From an uncultured Fusobacterium sp. (lineage in GTDB: Bacteria; Fusobacteriota; Fusobacteriia; Fusobacteriales; Fusobacteriaceae): DNA of 38,855 bases. The stretch's first letter is position 1. Each line of letters opens with the position of its first letter. Below are positions 1-8,916 of the stretch, piece by piece. Under the pieces are notes generated by a model. It did no database searches. It saw only the letters and a list, made by a program, of their open reading frames with translations, and was not told the origin of the DNA. Where the stretch lies: positions 1 to 38,855 of the forward strand of contig UQOH01000011.1 of NCBI GenBank assembly GCA_900542625.1, read 5' to 3'. The translations under genes were made by a program, and so were the position numbers.

Positions 1-31
1 TGTCTCTTTCTACTATGTGAGCAGTTGCTGT

Positions 32-2587
32 TTAAGTAAAGTTTTCATTAGAAAGTTTAGCATTCATTTTTTCAAGTTCTGCTGCTACTTTATCAAGCTG
101 AACCTGTAATTTTTTAACCTCTGCCTCTATATCAAGAAGTCCAGTAAGAATCATATATACTTCTGAATTTCCTGTAACTCTGAATCCGCTTTGAGCAGGT
201 TTTTCCATATCTTTTCCACACTCAATAGATTCAAGATTTCCAAGTTTTGTTATAAAGAAATAGTTTTCTTTTATTGTGTTAAGCTCGCTGTCATCAGAAG
301 ATTTGATAACAACTTTTGCAGGTTTAGCCGGAGAAATTCCTGCCTCTGCTCTGATGTTTCTTAAAGAAGAGATTAATCCTTGAATATATTCAAATGATTT
401 TTCCACATCTTTATCTATCATTTTTTCATCAGCAACAGGATACTGAGCAAGCATTACAGTGTCTCCTTCTGCTTTTATTGTCTGCCATATTTCTTCTGTA
501 ATATAAGGCATAAATGGGTGTAATAATCTCATTCCAGCCTCAAGAACAGTCCATAACACATATTGAGCTGTCATTTTAGAATCTGCATCTTCAGAATTGT
601 ATAATCTTATTTTAGCCATTTCTACATACCAGTCACAGAAATCTCCTCTTAAAAATTCATACACTGCTTTTGCTGCTTCATCAAGAAGGAATTTATCAAG
701 TTTGTCAGCAACAATTCCTGCTGTTTCATTTAATCTTGAGAATATCCATTTATCAACAAGCTCATATTTTAACTTACTCTTATCAACTTTTGTAACATCA
801 AAATCTTCAAGGTTCATAATAACAAATCTTGAACCATTCCACATTTTGTTTGCAAAGTTTCTTCCCATCTCAATAAGTTTTTCAGAGAAGTGAACATCTT
901 GTCCTTGAGATGTGTTGTATATCATAGCAAATCTGATTGCATCTGCTCCATATTTTTCAATTAAGTCTAATGGGTTAGGAGAGTTTCCTAATGATTTAGA
1001 CATTTTTCTTCCTATTTCATCTCTTACGATACCGTGGAAGAATACGTTTTTAAATGGAATTTCATCCATTTCGTATAATCCGAACATTATCATTCTTGCT
1101 ACCCAGAAGAATATGATATCTGCACCTGTTACAAGTGTAGATGTAGGATAGAATTTTTCAAGAGATTTTGTTTTTTCAGGCCATCCAAGAGTTGAGAAAG
1201 GCCATAATGCAGATGAGAACCATGTATCAAGTACATCTTCTTCCTGCACAAGCTCAACTTTTTTACCATAGTGAGCCTCTGCCTGTTTCATTGCCTCTTC
1301 TTCACTTACAGCAACAAACATTTTATTGTCTGGTCCATACCAAGCTGGTATTCTGTGTCCCCACCATAATTGTCTTGAGATACACCAGTCTCTTATATTT
1401 TCAAGCCAGTTATAATAGATTTTTTCCATTCTCTTAGGCATGATTTTTATTTCGCCGTTTCTTACAACTTCAAGAGCTCTTTTTGCAAGAGGCTCCATTT
1501 TAACAAACCATTGTTTAGAAACTCTTGGTTCAATTATAGTTCCACATCTGTAACAAGTTCCAACATTGTGAGCATGAGGTTCTATCTTAACTAAATATCC
1601 CTCTGCTTTTAAATCCTCAACTATTCTTTCTCTTGCTTCAAATCTGTCAAGTCCTGCATATTTTGGATAATCTTCAACGATTTTTCCGTCTGCTGTCATC
1701 ATGTTTATGATTGGAAGATTATATTTATTTCCGATTGTAAAGTCATTAGGGTCGTGAGCAGGTGTTATTTTTAAAGCTCCTGTTCCAAATTCCATATCAA
1801 CATATTCATCAGCTATAATTTCTATCTCTCTTCCCACTAATGGAAGTATTGCTTTCTTTCCAACAAAATCTTTGTATCTTTCATCGTTAGGATTTACTGC
1901 AATAGCAACGTCTGCAAGCATTGTTTCAGGTCTTGTAGTAGCTATTATAAGAAACTCATTTGTTCCTTTTACAGGATATTTTATGTGCCAGAAATTTCCG
2001 GGTTTTTCAACGTGGTCTACCTCGTCATCAGCAAGAGCAGTTCCACATCTTGGACACCAGTTTACCATATATTCACCTTGATAGATAAGTCCATCATTAT
2101 ATAAATCAACGAATATATGTCTTACTGCGTCAGAAAGTCCTTCGTCCATTGTAAATCTTTCTCTGTCCCAGTCAAGAGATGCACCAAGTTTTCTAAGCTG
2201 GTTAGTTATTATTCCTCCATGCTCCTCTTTCCATTCCCAAGTTCTTTTTAAGAACTCTTCTCTTCCTAAATCTTCTTTTGTAAGTCCCTCTTCAGCAAGT
2301 TTTCTTTCTACTTTATTTTGAGTAGCAATTCCTGCATGGTCACATCCCGGAAGCCATAAAGTATTTTTTCCAGTCATTCTGTTATATCTTACTAAAGTAT
2401 CTTGAATAGAGTTATTTAAAACGTGTCCCATATGAAGTATTCCAGTGACGTTTGGAGGTGGAATAACTATTGAATAGCTCTCCTTACCATCTTCTAAAGT
2501 TGCTGCAAAATACTTAGAGTCTTCCCAGTGCTTATACCATTTTTTTTCTATTTCACTGGGAGAATATGTTTTTTCTAATTCTTTCAT
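32..2587 (-). CDS. valS: Valine--tRNA ligase, C-terminally truncated by an in-frame stop
   Basis: Class I aminoacyl-tRNA synthetase that charges tRNA-Val in the cytoplasm. The HIGH motif appears as HMGH at residues 52-55, the KMSKS motif is intact, and there are zinc-knuckle-like CxxC pairs and the editing domain. The protein is 851 aa. It stops just after KLSNENFT, inside the C-terminal coiled coil. Translating on through the TAA in the same frame gives TATAHIVERD up to the window edge, which matches the usual family continuation (of the type NFVKKAPAHVVEEE). The stop therefore replaces what is normally a Lys codon (AAA to TAA), and the second coiled-coil helix, which contacts tRNA in this family, is lost. 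The start codon overlaps the engB stop by one base (TAATG), suggesting translational coupling. The catalytic core appears complete, so the enzyme is probably active. Confidence 0.97.
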   Translation of the reverse strand: MKELEKTYSPSEIEKKWYKHWEDSKYFAATLEDGKESYSIVIPPPNVTGILHMGHVLNNSIQDTLVRYNRMTGKNTLWLPGCDHAGIATQNKVERKLAEEGLTKEDLGREEFLKRTWEWKEEHGGIITNQLRKLGASLDWDRERFTMDEGLSDAVRHIFVDLYNDGLIYQGEYMVNWCPRCGTALADDEVDHVEKPGNFWHIKYPVKGTNEFLIIATTRPETMLADVAIAVNPNDERYKDFVGKKAILPLVGREIEIIADEYVDMEFGTGALKITPAHDPNDFTIGNKYNLPIINMMTADGKIVEDYPKYAGLDRFEARERIVEDLKAEGYLVKIEPHAHNVGTCYRCGTIIEPRVSKQWFVKMEPLAKRALEVVRNGEIKIMPKRMEKIYYNWLENIRDWCISRQLWWGHRIPAWYGPDNKMFVAVSEEEAMKQAEAHYGKKVELVQEEDVLDTWFSSALWPFSTLGWPEKTKSLEKFYPTSTLVTGADIIFFWVARMIMFGLYEMDEIPFKNVFFHGIVRDEIGRKMSKSLGNSPNPLDLIEKYGADAIRFAMIYNTSQGQDVHFSEKLIEMGRNFANKMWNGSRFVIMNLEDFDVTKVDKSKLKYELVDKWIFSRLNETAGIVADKLDKFLLDEAAKAVYEFLRGDFCDWYVEMAKIRLYNSEDADSKMTAQYVLWTVLEAGMRLLHPFMPYITEEIWQTIKAEGDTVMLAQYPVADEKMIDKDVEKSFEYIQGLISSLRNIRAEAGISPAKPAKVVIKSSDDSELNTIKENYFFITKLGNLESIECGKDMEKPAQSGFRVTGNSEVYMILTGLLDIEAEVKKLQVQLDKVAAELEKMNAKLSNENFT

Positions 2588-3195
2588 TAATTTCCCTCCT
2601 GCTCTGATTTTCCTTCATTTAATACTTCTTCTATATAGTCTAATATTTCATCTCTTCCTGTATCTTTTAATGAAGAATGGAAAAATACATCTTCATTATG
2701 GAATTCAAGTTTTGTTCTTATAGCTTTTAAACATTTAAATTTTTCATTGTTTGACACTTTATCCATTTTAGTAAATATAATTTTAAATGGAATATTGAAA
2801 TGGTCAAGCCAGTGCAGCATGTCCATATCTTCTGCTGTAGGCACTCTTCTTATATCAAGAAGTACAAAAACTAATTTTTTTCTGTTGCTTGCAAGGTATC
2901 TTTCCATTGTCTGTCCCCATTCAGCCTTCATAGCTTTTGGAACTTTGGCAAATCCATATCCTGGCAGGTCTACTAAGAAAAACTCATTGTTGATTATAAA
3001 ATAGTTTATAAGCTGTGTTCTTCCGGGAGTTTTACTTATTCTGGCAAGTTTTCCTCTTCTTGTTATACTATTTATAAGAGAAGATTTTCCCACATTTGAT
3101 CTTCCTACAAAAGCAAACTCAATATTGTTAAGCTCTTCAGGATAATCTTTCTCATATACAGCAGATTTTACAAAGTCTGCTTGTTTTATTATCAT
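2587..3195 (-). CDS. engB: Ribosome biogenesis GTP-binding protein EngB/YsxC
   Basis: Small TRAFAC-class GTPase (202 aa, normal length) needed for 50S subunit assembly. Visible motifs are the P-loop GRSNVGKSSLIN (about residues 31-42), the G2 region with KTPGRTQ, G3 DLPGYGFA, and G4 TKMDK. It lies 31 bp after lon and overlaps the valS start by one base, the conserved clpX-lon-ysxC order known from Firmicutes. It is presumably co-transcribed with the clp/lon genes. Confidence 0.97.
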   Translation of the reverse strand: MIIKQADFVKSAVYEKDYPEELNNIEFAFVGRSNVGKSSLINSITRRGKLARISKTPGRTQLINYFIINNEFFLVDLPGYGFAKVPKAMKAEWGQTMERYLASNRKKLVFVLLDIRRVPTAEDMDMLHWLDHFNIPFKIIFTKMDKVSNNEKFKCLKAIRTKLEFHNEDVFFHSSLKDTGRDEILDYIEEVLNEGKSEQEGN

Positions 3196-3226
3196 ATAAA
3201 CTCTCCTATATTACTTTTCTGCAATC

Positions 3227-5539
3227 CTATTTTTTAAAAACCAGTTCTTCCACTTCATCATAGTTTTTAATAAAATCTATTTTCATATCTTTTGCTACTT
3301 CATGTGGAATATCTGTAATGTCAGGTCTGTTGTCCTCTGGGAGAATAACCTCTCTGATTCCTGCTCTGTGAGCACCGATTACCTTTTCTTTTACTCCGCC
3401 TATTGGAAGAACCTCTCCTGTTATCGTAATCTCACCTGTCATAGCTATATCCTGTCTTATCTCTCTTCCAGTAAGAACAGATAAAATTGCTGATGTTATA
3501 GTTATTCCTGCAGAAGGTCCGTCTTTTGGAGTTGCTCCCTCTGGGAAGTGAAGGTGGATATTTTTCTTTTCTAAAAATTCATTTTCATCTATTTTGTATT
3601 TAGCAAAATTTGATTTTACATATGTAAATGCAACTTCAGCAGATTCTTTCATTACATTTCCTAAAGTTCCTGTAAGATTTAAAGTTCCTTTTCCCGGAAT
3701 TAAAACTCCCTGAACTTCAAGTGTAACTCCTCCAACAGCTGTCCATGCAAGTCCGTTTACAATTCCAACTTTGAAAGTTTTTTCTTTTAATTTTTCAGGT
3801 CTGAACTTAGCTTTTCCAAGATATTTTTCAAGGTTATTTGCATTTACAGTAACTTTATCAATTCCCTCTTTTACAACTTTTCTTGCAAGTTTTCTGAATA
3901 AGTTGTTTATCTCTCTCTTAAGACTTCTTACTCCAGCCTCTCTTGTATATTCATTTATGATTTTTAAAATAACATTGTCTGATATTGTTACTTTAACATC
4001 TTTCAGTCCGTTTTCTTCCTGCATCTGTCTTACAAGATATTGTTTTGCAATGTGCAGTTTTTCATATTCAGTATATGAAGAAAGAGTTATAATCTCCATT
4101 CTGTCAATCAACGGCTCTGGAATATTTCTTAAATCATTTGCTGTTGCTAGGAAGAACACTTCTGATAAATCAAACGGTGTATCAATATAGTGGTCTTCAA
4201 AATGAATATTCTGCTCTGGATCAAGAACTTCAAGCATTGCTGATGCTGGATCTCCTTTAAAGTCACTTGACATTTTGTCCAGCTCGTCTAAAAGAACAAG
4301 AGGATTTTTCACTCCTGCAAGCTTCATAGCTTTCATTATTCTTCCAGGCATAGAACCTATATATGTTCTTCTGTGTCCTCTTATTTCAGCCTCATCTCTT
4401 ACTCCTCCAAGAGAAACTCTTACGAATTTTCTTCCCATAGAATCTGCAACAGATTTAGCAAGTGATGTTTTACCTACTCCGGGAGGTCCAACAAGGCATA
4501 TGATAGTTCCCTTCATTTTTGGATTAAGTTTTTTAACAGCAAGGTAATCAAGTATTCTCTCTTTAACCTCTTTTAATCCATAGTGATCTCTGTCAAGAAT
4601 TTGAGATGCTTTTTCTATATTAAGATCATCTTTTGTTGTTTTTTTCCAAGGCAGGTCAAGAAGTGTTTCTATATAGTTTCTTGAAACAGATGCCTCAGCT
4701 GAAAATCCCGGCATTTTGCTCATTTTTTTCAGTTCTTCCTGAACTTTTTTCTTAACTTCTGCCGGAAGTTTAGCTTTTTCTATTCTCTCAGCTAAATCAG
4801 AGTTATCATCTTCAGGAGTATAGTCCTGAATTTCCTCTTTCATAGCATTGATTTTTTCTTTTAAATAGTAAGCTTTTTGAGCATCATTCATTTTGTTTCT
4901 TACTTTGTCCTCAACTTTTTTCTCAATTTCGTTGATTTCAATCTCTTTTGTAAGAATATCTAAAAGCATCAGTCCTCTCTGCTCTACGTCAAACATCTCT
5001 AAAACTTTCTGTTTTTCTTTTGTATCAATAAAAAGATTGTTTGCTATTAAATCAAATCCTGAACTGATATCTTTAGTTGATTTTAAAGTAATCAATATTT
5101 CTGGAAGTGCTTTTCCTGTAAATTTATTATACTGCTCATAAAATTCAAGAACTTTTCTATAAACTGCAAGTGCCTCTTTTGTATCTGCTTTTTTAGTTTC
5201 AGCTATAGTATATCCTGAAGTATATTCTCCGTTTTCTTCTTTAGGGTCGTGTAAAATAACTCTTCCCTCTGCCTCTACAAGCATTTTTATAGTTTTATTA
5301 GGCATTTTTACAGTCTGCAGTACATTTACTATTACTCCTGTTGTGTAAACATCTTCCGGAAGATTAGGTTCTTCTTTCATAGTATCTTTCTGCATTCCGA
5401 AAAGCATTTTATTATTTTGTCCGTTTGCTACTCTCTCAAGAGTTTTCATACTCTTTTCTCTGCCAACATACACAGGTGTTACTATTCCGGGGAATATAAC
5501 TAAATCTCTCGTAGGCAGAAATGGTAATCTGTTTTCCAT
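3227..5539 (-). CDS. lon: ATP-dependent protease Lon
   Basis: Cytoplasmic ATP-dependent serine protease (770 aa, typical for LonA) that degrades damaged and regulatory proteins. In order it has an N-terminal substrate-binding LON domain (starting LPFLPTRDLVIFPG), a coiled-coil stretch, an AAA+ module with Walker A GPPGVGKT and Walker B LLDELDK, and a C-terminal protease domain. The catalytic Ser/Lys dyad is S676 in PKDGPSAG and K717 in GGVKEK. The gene is only 6 bp after clpX and 31 bp before engB, so it belongs to the clpP-clpX-lon-engB-valS unit. No CIRCE or other heat-shock operator was seen nearby. Confidence 0.98.
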   Translation of the reverse strand: MENRLPFLPTRDLVIFPGIVTPVYVGREKSMKTLERVANGQNNKMLFGMQKDTMKEEPNLPEDVYTTGVIVNVLQTVKMPNKTIKMLVEAEGRVILHDPKEENGEYTSGYTIAETKKADTKEALAVYRKVLEFYEQYNKFTGKALPEILITLKSTKDISSGFDLIANNLFIDTKEKQKVLEMFDVEQRGLMLLDILTKEIEINEIEKKVEDKVRNKMNDAQKAYYLKEKINAMKEEIQDYTPEDDNSDLAERIEKAKLPAEVKKKVQEELKKMSKMPGFSAEASVSRNYIETLLDLPWKKTTKDDLNIEKASQILDRDHYGLKEVKERILDYLAVKKLNPKMKGTIICLVGPPGVGKTSLAKSVADSMGRKFVRVSLGGVRDEAEIRGHRRTYIGSMPGRIMKAMKLAGVKNPLVLLDELDKMSSDFKGDPASAMLEVLDPEQNIHFEDHYIDTPFDLSEVFFLATANDLRNIPEPLIDRMEIITLSSYTEYEKLHIAKQYLVRQMQEENGLKDVKVTISDNVILKIINEYTREAGVRSLKREINNLFRKLARKVVKEGIDKVTVNANNLEKYLGKAKFRPEKLKEKTFKVGIVNGLAWTAVGGVTLEVQGVLIPGKGTLNLTGTLGNVMKESAEVAFTYVKSNFAKYKIDENEFLEKKNIHLHFPEGATPKDGPSAGITITSAILSVLTGREIRQDIAMTGEITITGEVLPIGGVKEKVIGAHRAGIREVILPEDNRPDITDIPHEVAKDMKIDFIKNYDEVEELVFKK

Positions 5540-5545
5540 AAGCTA

Positions 5546-6787
5546 TTATCCCTCCTTAGTGATTATCTGAACTTTTTTGTAGTCATCAAGTCCATCTATA
5601 TCAACTATTACTTTCTCTACGTTTTCTCTTGACGGAACTTCATACATAAGCTCAAGCATAGTATTTTCTAAGATTGCTCTTAAACCTCTTGCACCTATTT
5701 TTCTTGCCATTGCTCTTTTGGCAACCTCTCTTAAAGCTCCCTCTGTTATTTCAAGTTCAACATCTTCCATTTCAAAGAATTTCTGATATTGTTTTACTAT
5801 TGCGTTTTTCGGCTCAACCAGTATTCTTAATAAAGCCTCTTCATCAAGGCTGTCAAGTGTTGTTACAAGAGGAAGTCTTCCAACAAGTTCAGGAATTATT
5901 CCCTGTTTTATCAAATCTTCAGGAGTAACTTTTCTTAAAACTTCTCCCTCTTCTCCTCTTTTAACTCTGCTTGTATCAGCACCAAAACCTAAACTTTTCT
6001 GCTGTGTTCTTTTTGATATAACTTTTTCAAGTCCTTCAAAAGCTCCTCCAACTATGAAAAGAATGTTTTTAGTATCGATCTCTATAAGCTCCTGATTAGG
6101 ATGCTTTCTTCCTCCCTGAGGAGGAACTTGAGATTTTGTTCCTTCTATTATTTTTAAAAGTGCCTGCTGCACTCCTTCACCTGAAACATCTCTTGTTATA
6201 GACATATTTTCAGATTTTCTTGCTATCTTATCAATTTCATCTATATAAACTATTCCTCTTTCTGCTGCCTCAACATCATAGTCCGCTGACTGAAGAAGTC
6301 TTACAAGAACGTTTTCAACGTCATCTCCAACATATCCAGCCTCTGTAAGAGTTGTTGCATCAGCTATTGCAAAAGGTATGTTTAATATCTTAGCAAGTGT
6401 TTGTGCCATAAGTGTTTTACCAGAACCTGTAGGTCCTATTACAAGAACATTTGATTTCTGCACATCAACTGTTTTGTCATCTTCTTTTGCTAATCTTATT
6501 CTTTTATAATGATTGTAAACTGAAACAGCCAGAACTTTTTTGCTTTCGTCCTGTCCGATTACATATTCATCAAGTTTTGCTTTTATCTCTTTTGGTGTAA
6601 GTAATTCTGTATCTTCCATACTTCCTGCTGATTCTTTTGGCAGGATTTCCTCTCCAAGAGAGTAGTCAAGCATATCATAACAGGCCTCTATACAGTCTTC
6701 ACAAATAAAAGCACCATTAATACCGGAAAATAGTTTTCCTACCTCATCTTGCCCTCTTCCACAAAAAGAGCAGACTGCTTTTTCCAT
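5546..6787 (-). CDS. clpX: ATP-dependent Clp protease ATP-binding subunit ClpX
   Basis: AAA+ unfoldase that feeds substrates to ClpP. The N-terminal zinc-binding domain carries CSFCG followed by CEDC. Walker A is GPTGSGKT, Walker B is VYIDEIDK, and the sensor and RKH regions are present. An open frame extends upstream to a TTG at 6808, but the ATG at 6787 is preferred: it has a GAGGAG ribosome binding site 9 bases upstream and matches the usual family N-terminus just before CSFCG. That gives about 413 aa and a 21-base gap after clpP. It is co-directional with clpP and lon. Confidence 0.97.
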   Translation of the reverse strand: MEKAVCSFCGRGQDEVGKLFSGINGAFICEDCIEACYDMLDYSLGEEILPKESAGSMEDTELLTPKEIKAKLDEYVIGQDESKKVLAVSVYNHYKRIRLAKEDDKTVDVQKSNVLVIGPTGSGKTLMAQTLAKILNIPFAIADATTLTEAGYVGDDVENVLVRLLQSADYDVEAAERGIVYIDEIDKIARKSENMSITRDVSGEGVQQALLKIIEGTKSQVPPQGGRKHPNQELIEIDTKNILFIVGGAFEGLEKVISKRTQQKSLGFGADTSRVKRGEEGEVLRKVTPEDLIKQGIIPELVGRLPLVTTLDSLDEEALLRILVEPKNAIVKQYQKFFEMEDVELEITEGALREVAKRAMARKIGARGLRAILENTMLELMYEVPSRENVEKVIVDIDGLDDYKKVQIITKEG

Positions 6788-6808
6788 ATTTCTTCTCTCC
6801 TCTCTCAA

Positions 6809-7384
6809 TTATCTTTTGATAACTTTATCTATTATTCCATATTCTACAGCCTCTTGAGCAGACATAAAATTATCTCTGTCAGTATCTCTGTAAATCTCTT
6901 CAACTGATTTGCCGCAGTTTTCTGCAAGTATTTCACTTAAAGTTTTCTTAAGTCTTAAAATCTCTTTAGCATGAATTTCAATATCAACTGCCTGTCCCTG
7001 AGTTCCTCCTAAAGGCTGATGTATCATTATTCTTGAATTTTCAAGTGAAAATCTTTTTCCCTTTGTTCCTGCTGACAGAAGAAAAGCTCCCATGCTTGCT
7101 GCCTGTCCTACACATATTGTCTGTACATCAGGTTTTATATAATTCATAGTGTCATATATTGCCATTCCTGCTGTGACGACTCCGCCGGGACTGTTTATAT
7201 ACATTGTGATATCTTTTTCAGGATCTTCTGCTTCAAGAAAAAGCAGCTGAGCAACTATTGCATTAGCCACATTATCATTTATTTCTGTTCCAAGAAAAAT
7301 TATTCTGTCTTTCAAAAGTCTTGAATATATATCGTAAGATCTTTCCCCATAACTTGTATTTTCTATTACTATTGGATTGTACAT
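6809..7384 (-). CDS. clpP: ATP-dependent Clp protease proteolytic subunit ClpP
   Basis: Self-compartmentalised serine protease (191 aa, normal length) that works with ClpX. The catalytic triad is visible as S97 in GQAASMGA, H122 in MIHQPLGG and D171 in DTDRDNFM. The gene has a strong ribosome binding site (AAGGAGGG) directly abutted by a perfect A/T inverted repeat, which may influence translation. It is first in the clpP-clpX-lon-engB-valS run and is separated from tig by about 200 bp of repeat-filled DNA. Confidence 0.98.
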   Translation of the reverse strand: MYNPIVIENTSYGERSYDIYSRLLKDRIIFLGTEINDNVANAIVAQLLFLEAEDPEKDITMYINSPGGVVTAGMAIYDTMNYIKPDVQTICVGQAASMGAFLLSAGTKGKRFSLENSRIMIHQPLGGTQGQAVDIEIHAKEILRLKKTLSEILAENCGKSVEEIYRDTDRDNFMSAQEAVEYGIIDKVIKR

Positions 7385-7398
7385 TTTTTTATCCCTCC

Positions 7399-7454
7399 TT
7401 AAATAAAAAATAAAAAATTTTGATTTTCCTATAAATTTTTTATTTTTTATTTAA
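7399..7454. repeat. Perfect 22-bp A/T inverted repeat abutting the clpP ribosome binding site
   Basis: Left arm 7399-7420 and right arm 7433-7454 are exact reverse complements, separated by a 12-base loop. The arms contain only A and T. In the clpP mRNA the hairpin would end right before the AAGGAGGG ribosome binding site. No GC-rich stem is present, so it is not a classical terminator. A role as a temperature-sensitive or protein-bound translation control element is inference only. Confidence 0.85.
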
Positions 7455-7457
7455 AGG

Positions 7458-7548
7458 GAGCTGTTTAGGTGTAATAAGAATAAAATTCTCTGCGTATAAA
7501 TATCAGATATTTTTAATCTCGAGAATTTTATTCTTATTTTACAGCTCC
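7458..7548. repeat. Hairpin repeat family, copy A (short form), tig-clpP intergenic
   Basis: The 18-bp arms at 7473-7490 and 7521-7538 are exact reverse complements, and an outer pair (GGAGCTGT at 7458, ACAGCTCC at 7541) extends the stem. The inside holds TGCGTATAAATATCA joined to GATATTTTTAATCTC, the same inner ends found in copies B and C but lacking their central part. It begins about 37 bases past the tig stop codon. Same family as 21770-21926, 23949-24114 and 36298-36353. Confidence 0.8.
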
Positions 7549-7585
7549 AATTAAATTATATTAAACTTATTTAATTATAAATTTA

Positions 7586-8872
7586 TTATTTTGCGTTTGC
7601 TTCGATTAATTCAATAGCTTTGCTCATTAATAAATCCATTTTTAAGCTGTTTAAGAAGTCTTGGTATTTTTTAGTTTTGTCTAATTCTTCTTTAAGAGTT
7701 TCAACAGTCATTCCATACATTTTAGCAACTTCTTCAGTTTTAGCAGCTACTTCTTCCTCAGCAACTTCTAATTTCTCAACTTCAGCAATTTTGTCAAGGA
7801 TTAGATCTAATTTAACTTTGTTTTCTGACATTGGAGCCATTTGAGCAAATACTTGATCCATAGTCATTCCAGTCATTTTGAAGTAGTCTTCTAATTTCAT
7901 TCCCTGCATAGCTAATTGTTGTTCCATTTCAGCTAATTTTCCTTCAACTTCTCTGATGATTAAGCTTTGAGGGATTTCAACTGCAGTTGCGTCAGAAACT
8001 TTTCTTAACATTTTTCCTCTGTTTTCGTTTTTAGCGTTTTCTGCTCCTCTTTTTGCAACTTCTTCTCTAGTTTTGTTTTTAAGATCTTCAACTGATTCAA
8101 ATCCGTTTGCTTTAGCAAATTCGTCGTTTAATTCAGGTTTGTTTAATAATTTGATTGCATTGATTTTAACTTTGAATACAGCAGGTTTTCCAGCTAAGTT
8201 TGGAGCGTGGTATTCAGCAGGGAAAGTAACGTTTACTTCTCCTTCTTGTCCAACTGTGTATCCAACTAATTGCTCTTCAAAGTTGTCTATGAACATTTTG
8301 CTTCCAAGTTTTAATTGGTGAGAATCAGCTTTTCCACCTTCAAAAGCAACTCCGTCTACAAACCCTTCAAATGCTAAGTCTACTGTATCTCCCATTTGAG
8401 CTTGGTATCCTTCTTCAGCATCTTTTAATTCAGCTTTAGCAGAAAGAACTCTTTCGATTTCTTCGTTTAATTTATCTTCTGTCATTTCGAAAACTGTTTT
8501 TTCAATTTCGATTCCTTTATATTCTCCTAAAGTTACTTCAGGAAAAACATCAACTGTGAAAGTTACTTTTAATCCGTCTTCTTCATCAGTTTTTACGTTG
8601 TAGATTGGGCTTACTGGTTTTAAAGATTCAGCAGTTACAACTTCACCATAGTGTTGTTTTAAAACTCTGTCTATTAATTCTTCTTTAATTCCGTCAGCAT
8701 ATTTAGCTTCGATTTGATCTAATGGAGCATGTCCTTTTCTGAATCCTGGAACTTCTGCAGATTTTTGAGCATTAGTAAGGATTTCTTTTTTTAATGGTGC
8801 AACTTCCTCCTTAGTTAAAGAAATAACAATCTCTACTGCAGATTTTTCTAGTTTTTTGATTTCGTGTTTCAT
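7586..8872 (-). CDS. tig: Trigger factor
   Basis: Ribosome-associated chaperone with peptidyl-prolyl isomerase activity that binds nascent chains at the tunnel exit. The N-terminal ribosome-binding domain carries the signature VPGFRKGHAP, followed by an FKBP-like domain (GDTVDLAFEGFVDG) and a helical C-terminal domain. The frame is open to 8902, but the ATG at 8872 is preferred: it follows AAGGAGG by 5 bases and gives the family-typical N-terminus. Length is 428 aa. It is upstream of clpP, as in Firmicutes (tig-clp-lon-ysxC). No convincing promoter was seen in the 44 bp between recJ and tig, so it may be read from the recJ side or from a weak AT-rich promoter. Confidence 0.97.
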   Translation of the reverse strand: MKHEIKKLEKSAVEIVISLTKEEVAPLKKEILTNAQKSAEVPGFRKGHAPLDQIEAKYADGIKEELIDRVLKQHYGEVVTAESLKPVSPIYNVKTDEEDGLKVTFTVDVFPEVTLGEYKGIEIEKTVFEMTEDKLNEEIERVLSAKAELKDAEEGYQAQMGDTVDLAFEGFVDGVAFEGGKADSHQLKLGSKMFIDNFEEQLVGYTVGQEGEVNVTFPAEYHAPNLAGKPAVFKVKINAIKLLNKPELNDEFAKANGFESVEDLKNKTREEVAKRGAENAKNENRGKMLRKVSDATAVEIPQSLIIREVEGKLAEMEQQLAMQGMKLEDYFKMTGMTMDQVFAQMAPMSENKVKLDLILDKIAEVEKLEVAEEEVAAKTEEVAKMYGMTVETLKEELDKTKKYQDFLNSLKMDLLMSKAIELIEANAK

Positions 8873-8916
8873 CTTTTCCTCCTTAAGTGTTTTTATATAC
8901 AAAACTTTTTTTATTT

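Noticed and set aside
7385..7585. CIRCE or other known heat-shock operator before clpP
   Set aside because: No TTAGCACTC/GAGTGCTAA dyad was found; only the A/T inverted repeat and hairpin copy A are present.
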